Assembly: GCF_036032445.1 (NCBI RefSeq)
Contig: NZ_CP107932.1
Location: 4,218,501-4,282,500, forward strand
From: Nocardia sp. NBC_00416
GTDB taxonomy: Bacteria; Actinomycetota; Actinomycetes; Mycobacteriales; Mycobacteriaceae
Reading direction: 5' to 3'
Length of the DNA: 64,000 bases
Under the pieces are notes generated by a model. The model saw only the letters and a list, made by a program, of their open reading frames with translations. It did not search any database and had not been told where the DNA came from. Positions within the stretch are counted from its first letter, which is position 1, and each line of letters starts with the position of its first letter. This document shows, piece by piece, positions 17,012 through 24,678 of the stretch. The position numbers and the translations under genes were made by a program.

Positions 17012-17260
17012 GTCGGGCCCGGTCCGACCTACAGGAAGCGCCGCCGCCGCTCGCTCTCGGCAAAGTCCGGGCGCCTTCCCAGGTCGTGGCCCAGACCAGC
17101 CGGCATGGCAGCGCCGCCAGCCGCGAACCCGCCTCGAGGCGCAGCCGCGAGAAGTGCGAGTCCGACACGATATTGCGCGAGTCGCGCTCGGGATCGTCAC
17201 CGAAAGGAAGCAGCGGCCCGTCGACATCGAGGAACAGCAGTGTTGCGGGTGATCGGTCAT
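17012..17260 (-). pseudogene. Remnant of a HAD-like hydrolase gene
   Basis: In one minus-strand frame the sequence reads LLFLDVDGPLLPFG, then SRLAALPCRLVWATTW. This is the start of the HAD-fold protein family seen in many actinobacteria (DxD nucleophile motif LDVDG, then the WATTW strand). The only ATG (17260) is in a different frame from the body, which implies a frameshift within the first 15 codons. Family similarity stops about 60 residues in, where the full protein should have over 150. Both 5' frameshift and 3' truncation support a dead gene. Confidence 0.6.
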
Positions 17261-17858
17261 GCCGCGGTGCCCTGTTCGCGCTCGACGCCGACGCCGGTTC
17301 GAATCGCCCCGGCCTGCACGAAGGCGACCAGCCGTGGTGCGTTGACCGCTCACCGGCGGGTTCGAGCGACCTCGATCGGCTTGTACGCAAGGGATAGTAT
17401 CTGCGCACACCAGCTCGGCCGCACCGATGAATTGTCGGCGGATCCGTCGGATCGCCCGATTGAACGCCCGCAGCCGCGACATCCCCGGGCCGGATGCCGA
17501 GCCGGGCCCCGATTTCACCGAAGAGTGGTTCGCCGAGTTGGTCGAGCGCGCGATCAACGGCGTCGAACTGCCCGACTACGCGGGGGTGCCGGACTCCGGA
17601 GCCGGCCGGACCGCCGATCACCCCGTCGGCCGAACAACAAGTGTCACATAACGTGTCGAGCGGGACGACGTCTCGGTCGGCCGCCGCCGGACCGGTCCGC
17701 TCCTGCCGCTGCGCGATCACCGGATCGGTCGGCATCCGAACAGACCCGAACCTGCATTGAAGATCGAAGTGCGCCAACAGTTCTCACCAGAATCAGAACC
17801 GAGAACAATCGGAGGCGAACTACCCGGTAACGGTTCGGAAATGGGGGATCATAGTGGT
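17261..17858. other. Gene-poor stretch
   Basis: No well supported gene. A 74-codon plus-strand frame (17427-17651) with a moderately protein-like centre (DFTEEWFAELVERAINGVELP) is open but lacks a ribosome site. The right end (17740-17830) is richer in A and T and probably holds the promoter of the following gene pair; a GGAGG at 17812-17816 is not placed to serve either start. Confidence 0.4.
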
Positions 17859-18191
17859 ATGGCAACGTTCAACCAGAACAACCAGACGGTGCACGGCAAC
17901 CAATACATGGGCGACACCGTAAATGTCACTCACGGAGATCGAAGCCCCATCGACGCCCGGACGGTGGCCAGAGAGTTCGACCGGGCACTGGCCGCAGTGC
18001 GGGAGTTGGAGGTTCCTGCAGCCGTCCGCGAGCAGGTGGCCGGCGAGCTGACCACGGCGCGTGGGGAGTTGGAGGCCGGAGAGACCAGCGCCGCACGAAG
18101 CCGCCTGGCCGGGCTCCTGGGCATGGGAGGCGCGATCGCGACGATCGTGAACGACTGCGCCGGCGCCGTGGGGGTTTTTCTCGGTGGGTAA
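17859..18191 (+). CDS. Small NQ-motif protein, first gene of an overlapping pair
   Basis: 110 residues from ATG 17859; an in-frame ATG at 17841 is possible. Family not recognised. Residues 1-22 form an Asn/Gln-rich stretch (FNQNNQTVHGNQYMGDTVNV) of the type Q-x-V-x-G-x-Q-Y, likely beta-structured. Residues 35-90 are predicted helical and charged (VAREFDRALAAVRELEVPAAVREQV). The end is Gly-rich and hydrophobic (LLGMGGAIATIV, then GAVGVFLGG). The gene overlaps the next by 8 bases, and that protein repeats the same N-terminal motif. Similar 'NQ-x-V-x-G-x-Q-x-N' segments occur beside signalling and effector domains in actinobacteria, which I note only as an inference. Confidence 0.65.
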   Translation: MATFNQNNQTVHGNQYMGDTVNVTHGDRSPIDARTVAREFDRALAAVRELEVPAAVREQVAGELTTARGELEAGETSAARSRLAGLLGMGGAIATIVNDCAGAVGVFLGG

Positions 18192-18801
18192 CCGTGACGA
18201 CGAACGCTCCGGACGCGACCGGGGGCAAGGGGCGAATTTCGACCAACAAGGCCAGCAGGTCAATGGCCCGCAGTACAACGCGGACCGAATCTATTTCCGG
18301 GAATCCGTCTCACCGGATGCGATCGCCGAAGGTCTGCGCCGGTACCACGAGCCTCCTCCGAAAAACGGAATCGATTTCGCCGAGCTCCAGCGACAGCGAG
18401 AAGAGGCCGATCTCCGGGATTACGGTTACCGCTACTACACGCGGGACAGGCGGCAGTGGTTGCAGAGTCTTCCGCCCCGCGAGAGGTGGAACGAGCGACG
18501 GCGCGAGGGCGACCGGGTCGAGCAGCGTAGGGCGATCAGTCACCACCGGCGAATCTTGCGTGCCGGAAACCTCCCGCCCGCGACGAGCCCTGCGGACCCC
18601 CGATACGTACAGGCCAAAAAAGACATCGACCGCAAGGAGGGCAAGCGCGAGCTGTACCTCCTTGCCGCAAGCATCGCCTTTTTGCTCGCACTGGCACTGA
18701 TCGCCATCTTGGACGATGCCGTCTGGATGGCTGTCATCTTGGGGATCGCGTTGGTCGTCGGCCTGGTGAAAGGCCGCCGTCAGAGCAAGCGCTGGGCGTA
18801 G
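18184..18801 (+). CDS. NQ-motif membrane protein, second gene of the pair
   Basis: 205 residues from GTG 18184, overlapping the previous stop codon. After 16 charged residues comes ANFDQQGQQVNGPQYNADRI, which lines up with the first protein's N-terminus at A-x-F-[ND]-Q-x-x-Q-x-V-x-G-x-Q-Y. A long, very basic and acidic helical region follows (about residues 40-155, with RRQWLQSLPPRERWNERRREGDRVEQRR). Two adjacent hydrophobic helices (about 157-175 and 178-194) end in a positive tail, so the protein should sit in the membrane with most of it in the cytosol. Translational coupling suggests the two products act together, perhaps by pairing of their shared motif. Function unknown. Confidence 0.7.
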   Translation: MGNRDDERSGRDRGQGANFDQQGQQVNGPQYNADRIYFRESVSPDAIAEGLRRYHEPPPKNGIDFAELQRQREEADLRDYGYRYYTRDRRQWLQSLPPRERWNERRREGDRVEQRRAISHHRRILRAGNLPPATSPADPRYVQAKKDIDRKEGKRELYLLAASIAFLLALALIAILDDAVWMAVILGIALVVGLVKGRRQSKRWA

Positions 18802-18807
18802 TCCCTT

Positions 18808-18858
18808 GCGATGAGCCGCCGCAACGCGAGGTCGAGGAAGGCTCGGTTCGATCGCTCG
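18808..18858 (-). pseudogene. Fragment of a vapB-type antitoxin gene
   Basis: 51 bases match 27633-27683 inside the intact vapB at 46 positions. On the minus strand it reads ERSNRAFLDLALRRLIA, against ERSNRAVLDLALRRLIA in the intact antitoxin. No start codon and no toxin gene remain. It sits between the NQ-motif pair and the RibD-like reductase. Confidence 0.7.
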
Positions 18859-18897
18859 AGCACGAGGACCAAAGCCACCGACCCGGCCGCCGCGCGC

Positions 18898-19542
18898 TCA
18901 CTCGCCGCGGTTCCTGTTCCACAGCTGATGCGTCAGACCGCTGGATGTGCTGATGGACTCGACACTGAATCGCTCTTCCAGGCCGGCGAGGTGATCCCAG
19001 ATCCGAACACCGGCACCGAGCACGATCGGAATGATCGACACGTGCAGAAAATCGATGAGATCGGCCTGGAGGAACTCGCTCACGGTGGACGGGCCGCCGC
19101 CGATCCGAACATCCAACCCGCCGGCCGCATCTTGCGCCAAGCGAAGCGCCTCCTGCGGCGAGGCATCCACGAAGTGGAAACTGGTGCCGTTGTCGAACTC
19201 GAGTGTTTCGTGTGGGTAGTGGGTCAGAACGAACACCGGGGTGCGAAAGGGCGGCGCGTCTCCCCACCAGCCCTGCCAGCCGTCGTCCGGCCATTCGCCC
19301 GCCTGCGGGCCGAATTTGCGACGACCCATGATCTCCGCCCCGATACCCTGGCCCCACATGCTGAACAGGGCGCGGTCCACGGTCACCGGTTCGTCGATTC
19401 CGTGAATGCCGTCGATGACGCGCCCGTCGAACTTGCTGAAAAGCGCCTGCGCTCCGCCGATCGGCGCGTCGAGCGTCACGTGATCGCCGGCGGCATACCC
19501 GTCCGAGGAGACGAAGAGGTTGTGGACTCGCGTCCGGGGCAT
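18898..19542 (-). CDS. RibD C-terminal/dihydrofolate reductase-like protein
   Basis: 214 residues of the RibD_C fold. The N-terminus VHNLFVSSDGYAAGD, the central GAEIMGRRKFGPQAGEWPDD, PVFVLTHYPHETLEFDNGTSFHFV and GLDVRIGGGPSTVSEFLQADLIDFLHVSIIP are all typical of the 'dihydrofolate reductase family' proteins that bind NADPH but are not true folate enzymes. ATG at 19542 is the natural start. It is divergent from an HxlR regulator across a short gap with an inverted repeat, so it is the expected target of that regulator. The substrate is unknown. Confidence 0.88.
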   Translation of the reverse strand: MPRTRVHNLFVSSDGYAAGDHVTLDAPIGGAQALFSKFDGRVIDGIHGIDEPVTVDRALFSMWGQGIGAEIMGRRKFGPQAGEWPDDGWQGWWGDAPPFRTPVFVLTHYPHETLEFDNGTSFHFVDASPQEALRLAQDAAGGLDVRIGGGPSTVSEFLQADLIDFLHVSIIPIVLGAGVRIWDHLAGLEERFSVESISTSSGLTHQLWNRNRGE

Positions 19543-19574
19543 AATGACTCCGATACAGGTAGTTGCAAAATAAA

Positions 19575-19601
19575 ATCACTCACACCGTAGCGTAGAGTGA
19601 T
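19575..19601. promoter_or_regulatory. HxlR-type operator in the divergent gap
   Basis: Inverted repeat ATCACTC-N13-GAGTGAT between the RibD-like gene and the HxlR gene, with another ATCACT (19613-19618) to the right. Position and spacing fit binding by the adjacent HxlR protein. Confidence 0.6.
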
Positions 19602-19629
19602 CCCTGTCTGCAATCACTTTGGAGGACAG

Positions 19630-20181
19630 GTGGCGCGAGAACAGCCCCGATCAGGATGCGCGATCAATGCGGCGGTCGAGGTGCTGGGCGACGCCTGGAG
19701 CCTCATCGTGCTCCGCGATATCGTTTTCGGCGGTCGCCGCCACTTCCGCGAGCTCCTGACACGCAACGACGAAGGCATCGCGTCGAACATCCTCGCAAAC
19801 CGCCTCCGAAACCTGGTCGAGGAGGGCCTGCTTTCCCGTGACGATGCGAGGCGTGGCCAGCGGGCGGCATATTCGCTCACCGAGGCAGGGATTCAGACGG
19901 TTCCGGTGATGGTGGCCCTCGGTTCCTGGGGCATGCATCATCGACCCACGGCACCCGCGCTGACCGTACGCGCTCGCATCATGGCCGAGTCCCCGGAGCT
20001 CGTCGACGACCTCATAGACGAACTCCGCGAGATTCACCTCGGCATTCCGCGACCCGCCCCCGAACGCCCCCTCGCGTCCCAACGACTGCAGCGCGCGTTC
20101 GAGGCCGCCACCGAGCTGGCGGAGGCATCGTCCAGTGGCAGCGACGCGCCCGAACCGGCAACCTCGAACGCCGACGGCTGA
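19630..20181 (+). CDS. HxlR-family transcriptional regulator
   Basis: 183-residue winged-helix regulator. CAINAAVEVLGDAWSLIVLRDIVFGGRRHFRELL is the family signature, including the Cys near the N-terminus that in HxlR relatives can sense electrophiles or oxidants. The GTG at 19630 has GGAGG (19621-19625) four bases upstream. It is divergent from the RibD-like reductase and likely controls that gene and itself through the repeat at 19575-19601. The last 25 residues are Ser/Ala-rich and probably disordered. Confidence 0.9.
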   Translation: MAREQPRSGCAINAAVEVLGDAWSLIVLRDIVFGGRRHFRELLTRNDEGIASNILANRLRNLVEEGLLSRDDARRGQRAAYSLTEAGIQTVPVMVALGSWGMHHRPTAPALTVRARIMAESPELVDDLIDELREIHLGIPRPAPERPLASQRLQRAFEAATELAEASSSGSDAPEPATSNADG

Positions 20182-20233
20182 ACGTTCGGGCGGCCCGACG
20201 CCTTCGTAAGAAGGCCCCGAGGCCGAAAGGCGA

Positions 20234-20728
20234 CTACACGTTGAAGCGGAACTCGACCGAGTTCTGCAACCGAGCAACCTCCACAGCCAGGGCAGAACGC
20301 AGTTCGTCATGATGTGGACCCAGCAAGGTGCCGGGATCGCCCCAGCGCTCGGCCGGGTACGCCCACACCGGCATACCCACGAGATCTCCGGGCTCCCACT
20401 CGTACCGCGGCCAGACATGGGCATGCAGAAAATGGTCTGTGTTACCCAATATCTCGACATTGATACGCCGATACTGCGGATCTCGCGCCGAGCACACCGC
20501 TTCGACCGCAGTAGCGACGAGATCGACATCAGCGAGAAATCGGACACGTTCACCCCGAGGGAGATCCGTGAGCCGATCCACACCGTGTGTCTTGGTCAGC
20601 GCGAGTGCGTAGCCGGGCAGGAACTGCACATCGCCGATTACCGCGAATGCCGCACCGAGCTCGGCGATAACAGTCGGATTCCGGCCGTCGACCGCAGAGA
20701 GAACCCGATCGTTCCTCCAGTCACCCAC
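20234..20728 (-). CDS. HIT-like family protein (Ap4A hydrolase-like group)
   Basis: About 164 residues. The core GYALALTKTHGVDRLTDLP followed by NTDHFLHAHVWPRYEWEPGD matches the HIT-like fold. The usual H-x-H-x-H-x-x reads F-L-H-A-H-V-W here, so the first triad position is Phe; the last two His remain. Such proteins hydrolyse or bind nucleotide conjugates. The start is uncertain: GTG 20728 is taken, TTG 20740 is also open, and neither has a clear ribosome site. The final codons (VEFRFNV and stop) recur as a remnant at 27071-27116, a sign of duplication. Confidence 0.75.
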   Translation of the reverse strand: MGDWRNDRVLSAVDGRNPTVIAELGAAFAVIGDVQFLPGYALALTKTHGVDRLTDLPRGERVRFLADVDLVATAVEAVCSARDPQYRRINVEILGNTDHFLHAHVWPRYEWEPGDLVGMPVWAYPAERWGDPGTLLGPHHDELRSALAVEVARLQNSVEFRFNV

Positions 20729-20913
20729 AGCGACAAGCAAACCACGACAGGCCCGGCGTGAGCACCGCTACGCCGGCGGGTGTGACTTCGGCGGTTACGC
20801 CGACTTCGTCGTGATGAGCCCCGATCGAACCACGCCCTGGAGGGCTTGTCCGGTCGGTTCACAACACTGTCCATTTCGCCGCGCATATCCCTGCGACCAG
20901 TCGAAACACCGTG

Positions 20914-20953
20914 TCAGTGGCCATGTCAGGGCGGTATCAGGGCCGTAACAGCC
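20914..20953 (+). promoter_or_regulatory. Helically phased direct repeats upstream of the hydrolase-MFS-CPBP operon
   Basis: The 303 bases from 20729 to 21031 contain no gene but hold TCAG-type units at 20914, 20926, 20937 and (as ACAG) 20948. Spacings are 12, 11 and 11 bases, and the best units are TGTCAGGG, TATCAGGG and TAACAGCC. Repeats at one helical turn resemble sites of regulators that bind as head-to-tail oligomers, such as SARP-type activators. The regulator is unknown. Confidence 0.4.
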
Positions 20954-21031
20954 GACCCGGCGAAAGTAAGCGGACAACAGCGCAGACGGGGAGTCACCAG
21001 CCTTCCCCGGCGCAGCACCGAAAGGAACACA

Positions 21032-21847
21032 ATGTCCGGCAACTTCACTTCGCACTCGGCCGACTCGACCTGGACCGGCATGGTGCCCGTCGACGACACC
21101 GCGCTGGCCGTGAGCGACACCGGCGGCTCCGGCCGCCCGATCGTCTACCTGAACGGCTCCTATGCAAGCGGGCGGCACTGGCAGCGGGTAATCGCCGACC
21201 TCGGTCCCGGCTACCGGCACATCACCTTCGACGAACGCGCCCGCGGCAAGTCGAAGCGATCCGCGGACTATTCCTTCGAGGCATGCCTGCGCGATATCGA
21301 CGCGGTCGTCACGGCGCGGGGAGTGCACCAGCCGCTGCTGGTGGGCTGGTCCTACGGCGCGCTGCTGGGGGTGCACTGGGCCGATCGCCACCCGGACCGG
21401 GCACTGGGTGTGGTCGGGGTGGACGGCCCGTACCCGTCCGGCTGGACCGACGAGGCCGGCCGGGAACGGCTCCGCAAGACGTTCCGCCGCATGCGGTTGC
21501 TGCTGCCGCTGGTCGCCCCGATGGGCTTGGCCGCGCGGATGAGCGCCGACCAGCATGCCGAGATCCAGATCGAGTCCCATGCGCTGCACGCCGCCCTCGG
21601 TCCCATCCTCGACAGCATGAGCCGCCCGGTCCGTTATGTGGCCGCCTCGGCCGACACCGTCTACGACAAGGGCGGTGAGCTGGAGCAGATGCGTCGCACC
21701 CTCGACCCGTACCTGGAGCGGAACCCGAACCTGAAGGTCAGCGCGAGAGTCACCAGTGACCACGGCAAGATCCTGCGTAAGGATTCCCCCGCGGTCGCCG
21801 ACGCGGTCCGTGAGATCGTCGCCCTCCTCGAGCACGAGGGGAGCTGA
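21032..21847 (+). CDS. Alpha/beta hydrolase
   Basis: 271 residues. Typical fold features are IVYLNGSYASGRHWQ (oxyanion strand), FDERARGKSKRS, the nucleophile elbow GWSYG and a late SDHGK segment with the catalytic His. The ATG at 21032 has AAAGGA upstream. The stop codon is three bases from the next start, so hydrolase, DHA2 exporter and CPBP protease form one operon. In such a setting the hydrolase may modify the compound that is exported, or inactivate it. The substrate is unknown. Confidence 0.85.
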   Translation: MSGNFTSHSADSTWTGMVPVDDTALAVSDTGGSGRPIVYLNGSYASGRHWQRVIADLGPGYRHITFDERARGKSKRSADYSFEACLRDIDAVVTARGVHQPLLVGWSYGALLGVHWADRHPDRALGVVGVDGPYPSGWTDEAGRERLRKTFRRMRLLLPLVAPMGLAARMSADQHAEIQIESHALHAALGPILDSMSRPVRYVAASADTVYDKGGELEQMRRTLDPYLERNPNLKVSARVTSDHGKILRKDSPAVADAVREIVALLEHEGS

Positions 21848-21850
21848 GCG

Positions 21851-23374
21851 ATGACGAACCCCTCCGGCACGCAACGGCATCCCCGGCGCCGGCTGATCCT
21901 GGCGGTGCTGTGCCTGTGCACGATGGTGCTGGTGATCGACAACGGGGTGCTGGCGGTGGCGATCCCGTCGCTCACCACCGATCTCGGCGCGACCGCCCAG
22001 GACATTCAGTGGATCACCGCGTCCTACATCCTGGTCTTCGCGGGACTGCTGCTGACGGCCGGCAGCCTGTCGGACCGATACGGCCGCCGCCGCATCATGA
22101 TCATCGGCTTGGTGGTCTTCGGAACGGCCTCGGGCCTGTCCACTTTCGCGGCGACTCCGTTGCTGCTCATCGTGGGCCGAATTCTGATGGGCATCGGCGG
22201 TGCGCTGGTGATGCCCAGCACACTGTCGATCCTGATCACCGTCTTCGACGACGACGAGGAGCGACGCCGGGCCACCGCGGCCTGGAGCTCGGCGCTCATG
22301 CTCGGCCTGATCGGCGGCCCGATCCTGGGCGGCGCGCTGATCGCCCAGTTCTGGTGGGGCTCGGTATTTCTGATCAATATCCCGGTAACCGTTATCGCGA
22401 TCATCGCCGCCGCCCGCCGGATGCCCGAATCCCGCGCGCCCTGGCGGCGGTCCGACCCGCTCGGCGTAGTCCTGTCCACAATCGGCATGGCCGCCCTGGT
22501 CTGGGCGATCATCGAACTGCCGCGGTACGGCGCGACCGATCCCGCTGTCCTGTCCGCCCTCGCTGTGGGCCTGGGTGCGCTGGCCGGTTTCGTCGCCTGG
22601 GAACTGCGCACGCCGTTCCCGATGGTACCGATGAGCCTGTTCCGCGATCGCAACTTCGCTGGAGGCAGCCTGGCCCTGCTGCTGGTGCGAATCGGTTCGG
22701 CGGGGCTGTTGTTGGCGATCCCGCAGTACCTGCAGTTCGTGCTGGACTACTCGCCGACCACGGCCGGCCTGGCCATCGCCCCGATGGCGGTCGCCGCCAT
22801 CGGCGGCAACAGCATCGGCGGCGCACTCGGCGCCGAGCTGGGCAACAGGCCTCTGACTGTCCTCGGAATCGCTGTCGTCGCGGCGGGATTCGGATTCCTG
22901 GCCACGATCTCACCCGGCGACGGCTACCTCACCCTGGCGACCGCACTGGTCGCCCTGGGCCTCGGGGCGGGACTGGCGCAGCCCGCCGCCGTCGCCGCTC
23001 TGATGGGCGCGGTCCCCCGCGATCACGCCGGGGTCGGCTCGGCACTCAACGACACCGTCCAACAGGCCGGCGCCGCACTCGGAATCGCCGTCCTGGGCAG
23101 CGTGCTGGCCGGAGCGTTCGCAGGTGCCATGCCCGCGACGGTGTCCGAGCAAGCCCGCGGTTCCGTCGCGGACGCCCTCGCCGTGGCCGCCCGCACCGCC
23201 GACGAAGGGCTGGCGGAGTCCGCACGCACCGCGTTCACCCACGCCATGTCCCTCACCTCCTTCGCCGGACTCGGCGTCTCGCTGGCGGGAGCCGCGCTGG
23301 CCCTGCTGCTCATCCGTGACCGCACCGCCGACCCGGTCGCGAGCCCCAGCGCCGATATGGAGTTCATCGCATGA
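21851..23374 (+). CDS. DHA2-family (EmrB/QacA) MFS exporter
   Basis: 507 residues, about 14 hydrophobic segments. VIDNGVLAVAIPSLTTDLGA in helix 1, SLSDRYGRRRIM (motif A) after helix 2, and the long central section are as in QacA/Mmr-type drug-proton antiporters. Translation is coupled to the hydrolase before it (three-base gap) and to the CPBP protease after it (ATGA overlap at 23371-23374). The operon layout suggests self-protection against, or export of, a specific compound or peptide. Confidence 0.92.
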   Translation: MTNPSGTQRHPRRRLILAVLCLCTMVLVIDNGVLAVAIPSLTTDLGATAQDIQWITASYILVFAGLLLTAGSLSDRYGRRRIMIIGLVVFGTASGLSTFAATPLLLIVGRILMGIGGALVMPSTLSILITVFDDDEERRRATAAWSSALMLGLIGGPILGGALIAQFWWGSVFLINIPVTVIAIIAAARRMPESRAPWRRSDPLGVVLSTIGMAALVWAIIELPRYGATDPAVLSALAVGLGALAGFVAWELRTPFPMVPMSLFRDRNFAGGSLALLLVRIGSAGLLLAIPQYLQFVLDYSPTTAGLAIAPMAVAAIGGNSIGGALGAELGNRPLTVLGIAVVAAGFGFLATISPGDGYLTLATALVALGLGAGLAQPAAVAALMGAVPRDHAGVGSALNDTVQQAGAALGIAVLGSVLAGAFAGAMPATVSEQARGSVADALAVAARTADEGLAESARTAFTHAMSLTSFAGLGVSLAGAALALLLIRDRTADPVASPSADMEFIA

Positions 23375-24210
23375 ACACCGTCTCACCCGGCCACTCGCGA
23401 ACCAGTACAAGGAGTCTGGTCATGCCCACCTTCGCAGGCACGCGACCGAACCGAACAGCCGAACGGCTGCTGAACGATCGCCACCCCCTGTCCCTGTCGG
23501 TCCTGTTGCACCTTGTCCCCGGCGCGCTGATCGTCGCTGTCTATCTGCTCATCGGCAAACCACTCGCCGATGGCGTCGGATATCCGGCCTTCCTGGGCTG
23601 GGCAATCGCCCTCTGCCTGATCCTGATACCGGTCCTGTCGGGACTGCTGTGGCTCGGGCACACCCGCAACGGCCGCGTCTCACTGCGCGGCGTACTGCAT
23701 TACACCGATGGACCGCTCCCGCGCGGGAAACTCGTGGCCATGATCATCCCACTGATCGTGTGGATGACACTGCTGAGCTTCGCGCTGGCACCGGCGAACA
23801 CCTATTTCAAAACCTTCTTCACCTGGCTCCCGTACGCGGGCACCAGCGACAGCGGCAACAACTCGTACCTCGACGGATATCCGCATTCGATCATGCTCAC
23901 CACCATGCTGATCTGCCTGCCGCTCACCGGAATCGCCCTCCCGCTCATCGAGGAGCTGTACTTCCGCGGCTTCCTGCTGCCCCGCATCGCCCACCTCGGC
24001 CGCTGGGCGCCGGTGGTCAACACGGTCCTGTTCTCGCTGTACCACTTCTGGTCGCCCTGGGCGTTCCTGTCGAGGGTGGTCTTCCTCTTCCCGGGGTACT
24101 GGTCCGCGTGGCGGCACAAGGACATCCGGCTGTCGATCGGAATGCACGTCGGTGTGACCTCGATCCTGGCGATATTCGGCACCCTCGGCCTCGCACTGAG
24201 CATCATCTGA
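23371..24210 (+). CDS. CPBP family intramembrane metalloprotease (CAAX protease/Abi-like)
   Basis: 279 residues, with about seven hydrophobic segments. The EELYFRGFLLPR motif followed by LFSLYHFWSPW and the C-terminal IGMHVGVTS give the Glu-Glu, His and His/Asn zinc ligands of CPBP (Abi, Rce1-like) proteases. Members act in bacteriocin self-immunity or in peptide maturation. The start overlaps the exporter stop by four bases. An internal ATG at codon 18 (23422) after AAGGAG is an alternative start and has a better ribosome site; the membrane domain begins after it. Confidence 0.88.
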   Translation: MNTVSPGHSRTSTRSLVMPTFAGTRPNRTAERLLNDRHPLSLSVLLHLVPGALIVAVYLLIGKPLADGVGYPAFLGWAIALCLILIPVLSGLLWLGHTRNGRVSLRGVLHYTDGPLPRGKLVAMIIPLIVWMTLLSFALAPANTYFKTFFTWLPYAGTSDSGNNSYLDGYPHSIMLTTMLICLPLTGIALPLIEELYFRGFLLPRIAHLGRWAPVVNTVLFSLYHFWSPWAFLSRVVFLFPGYWSAWRHKDIRLSIGMHVGVTSILAIFGTLGLALSII

Positions 24211-24678
24211 TCGGTGGTCCCACGAGGACAGCCGCTCGGGCTCACTGCCCGATCGCCTGCGGGAGTACTACATCCACGACGCCAGGCCGAGGCGATACCT
24301 GACGCAGGGACATGGGAGGGGCTTCCCTCTGAGGGCGCCCGGCCGAGCCGCTCACCGCCGCGTTCCTCTGGCATACAACCTCGGCCTGAACCTGCGGGGT
24401 CTGCCCGCCGTCGAATGTCACACGATATGGCGGAGTGGCGCTCACCGCCGGTACCCACAGCGCGGCCGACGAGCACAAGACTCGCGGCGCGGGACAACGG
24501 CTCATCAGTATCGAAGTAATGCGGGCGAACAATCGATAGCGCGCACCGTTGCACTATGCACAGAGAAAAATCGCGCGTTATGCACAGAGCACAATTATCA
24601 CCTGCCGTCGAGCGAATAAGTCCGCCCAGGAACGGGAAGAATCGACAATAGGAAGATTAGAGAGGCGGCGCCCAATCC
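24211..24678. other. Gap without a supported gene
   Basis: Open frames exist on both strands but none looks like protein. The right third is AT-richer than its surroundings and has the direct repeat TATGCACAGAG at 24555-24565 and 24579-24589 (24 bases apart), about 90-125 bases before the tandem-repeat gene. These are candidate regulatory sites. Confidence 0.4.

Noticed and set aside
17295..17310. GGTTCGAATC resembling a tRNA T-loop
   Set aside because: No acceptor stem, anticodon arm or matching 3' end around it.
17427..17651. 74-codon plus-strand frame as a small gene
   Set aside because: Part of the sequence looks protein-like, but there is no ribosome site, no promoter and no recognised relative; reported only as a gap note.
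24211..24678. Open frames of about 100 codons on both strands after the CPBP gene
   Set aside because: None shows protein-like composition or a credible start.
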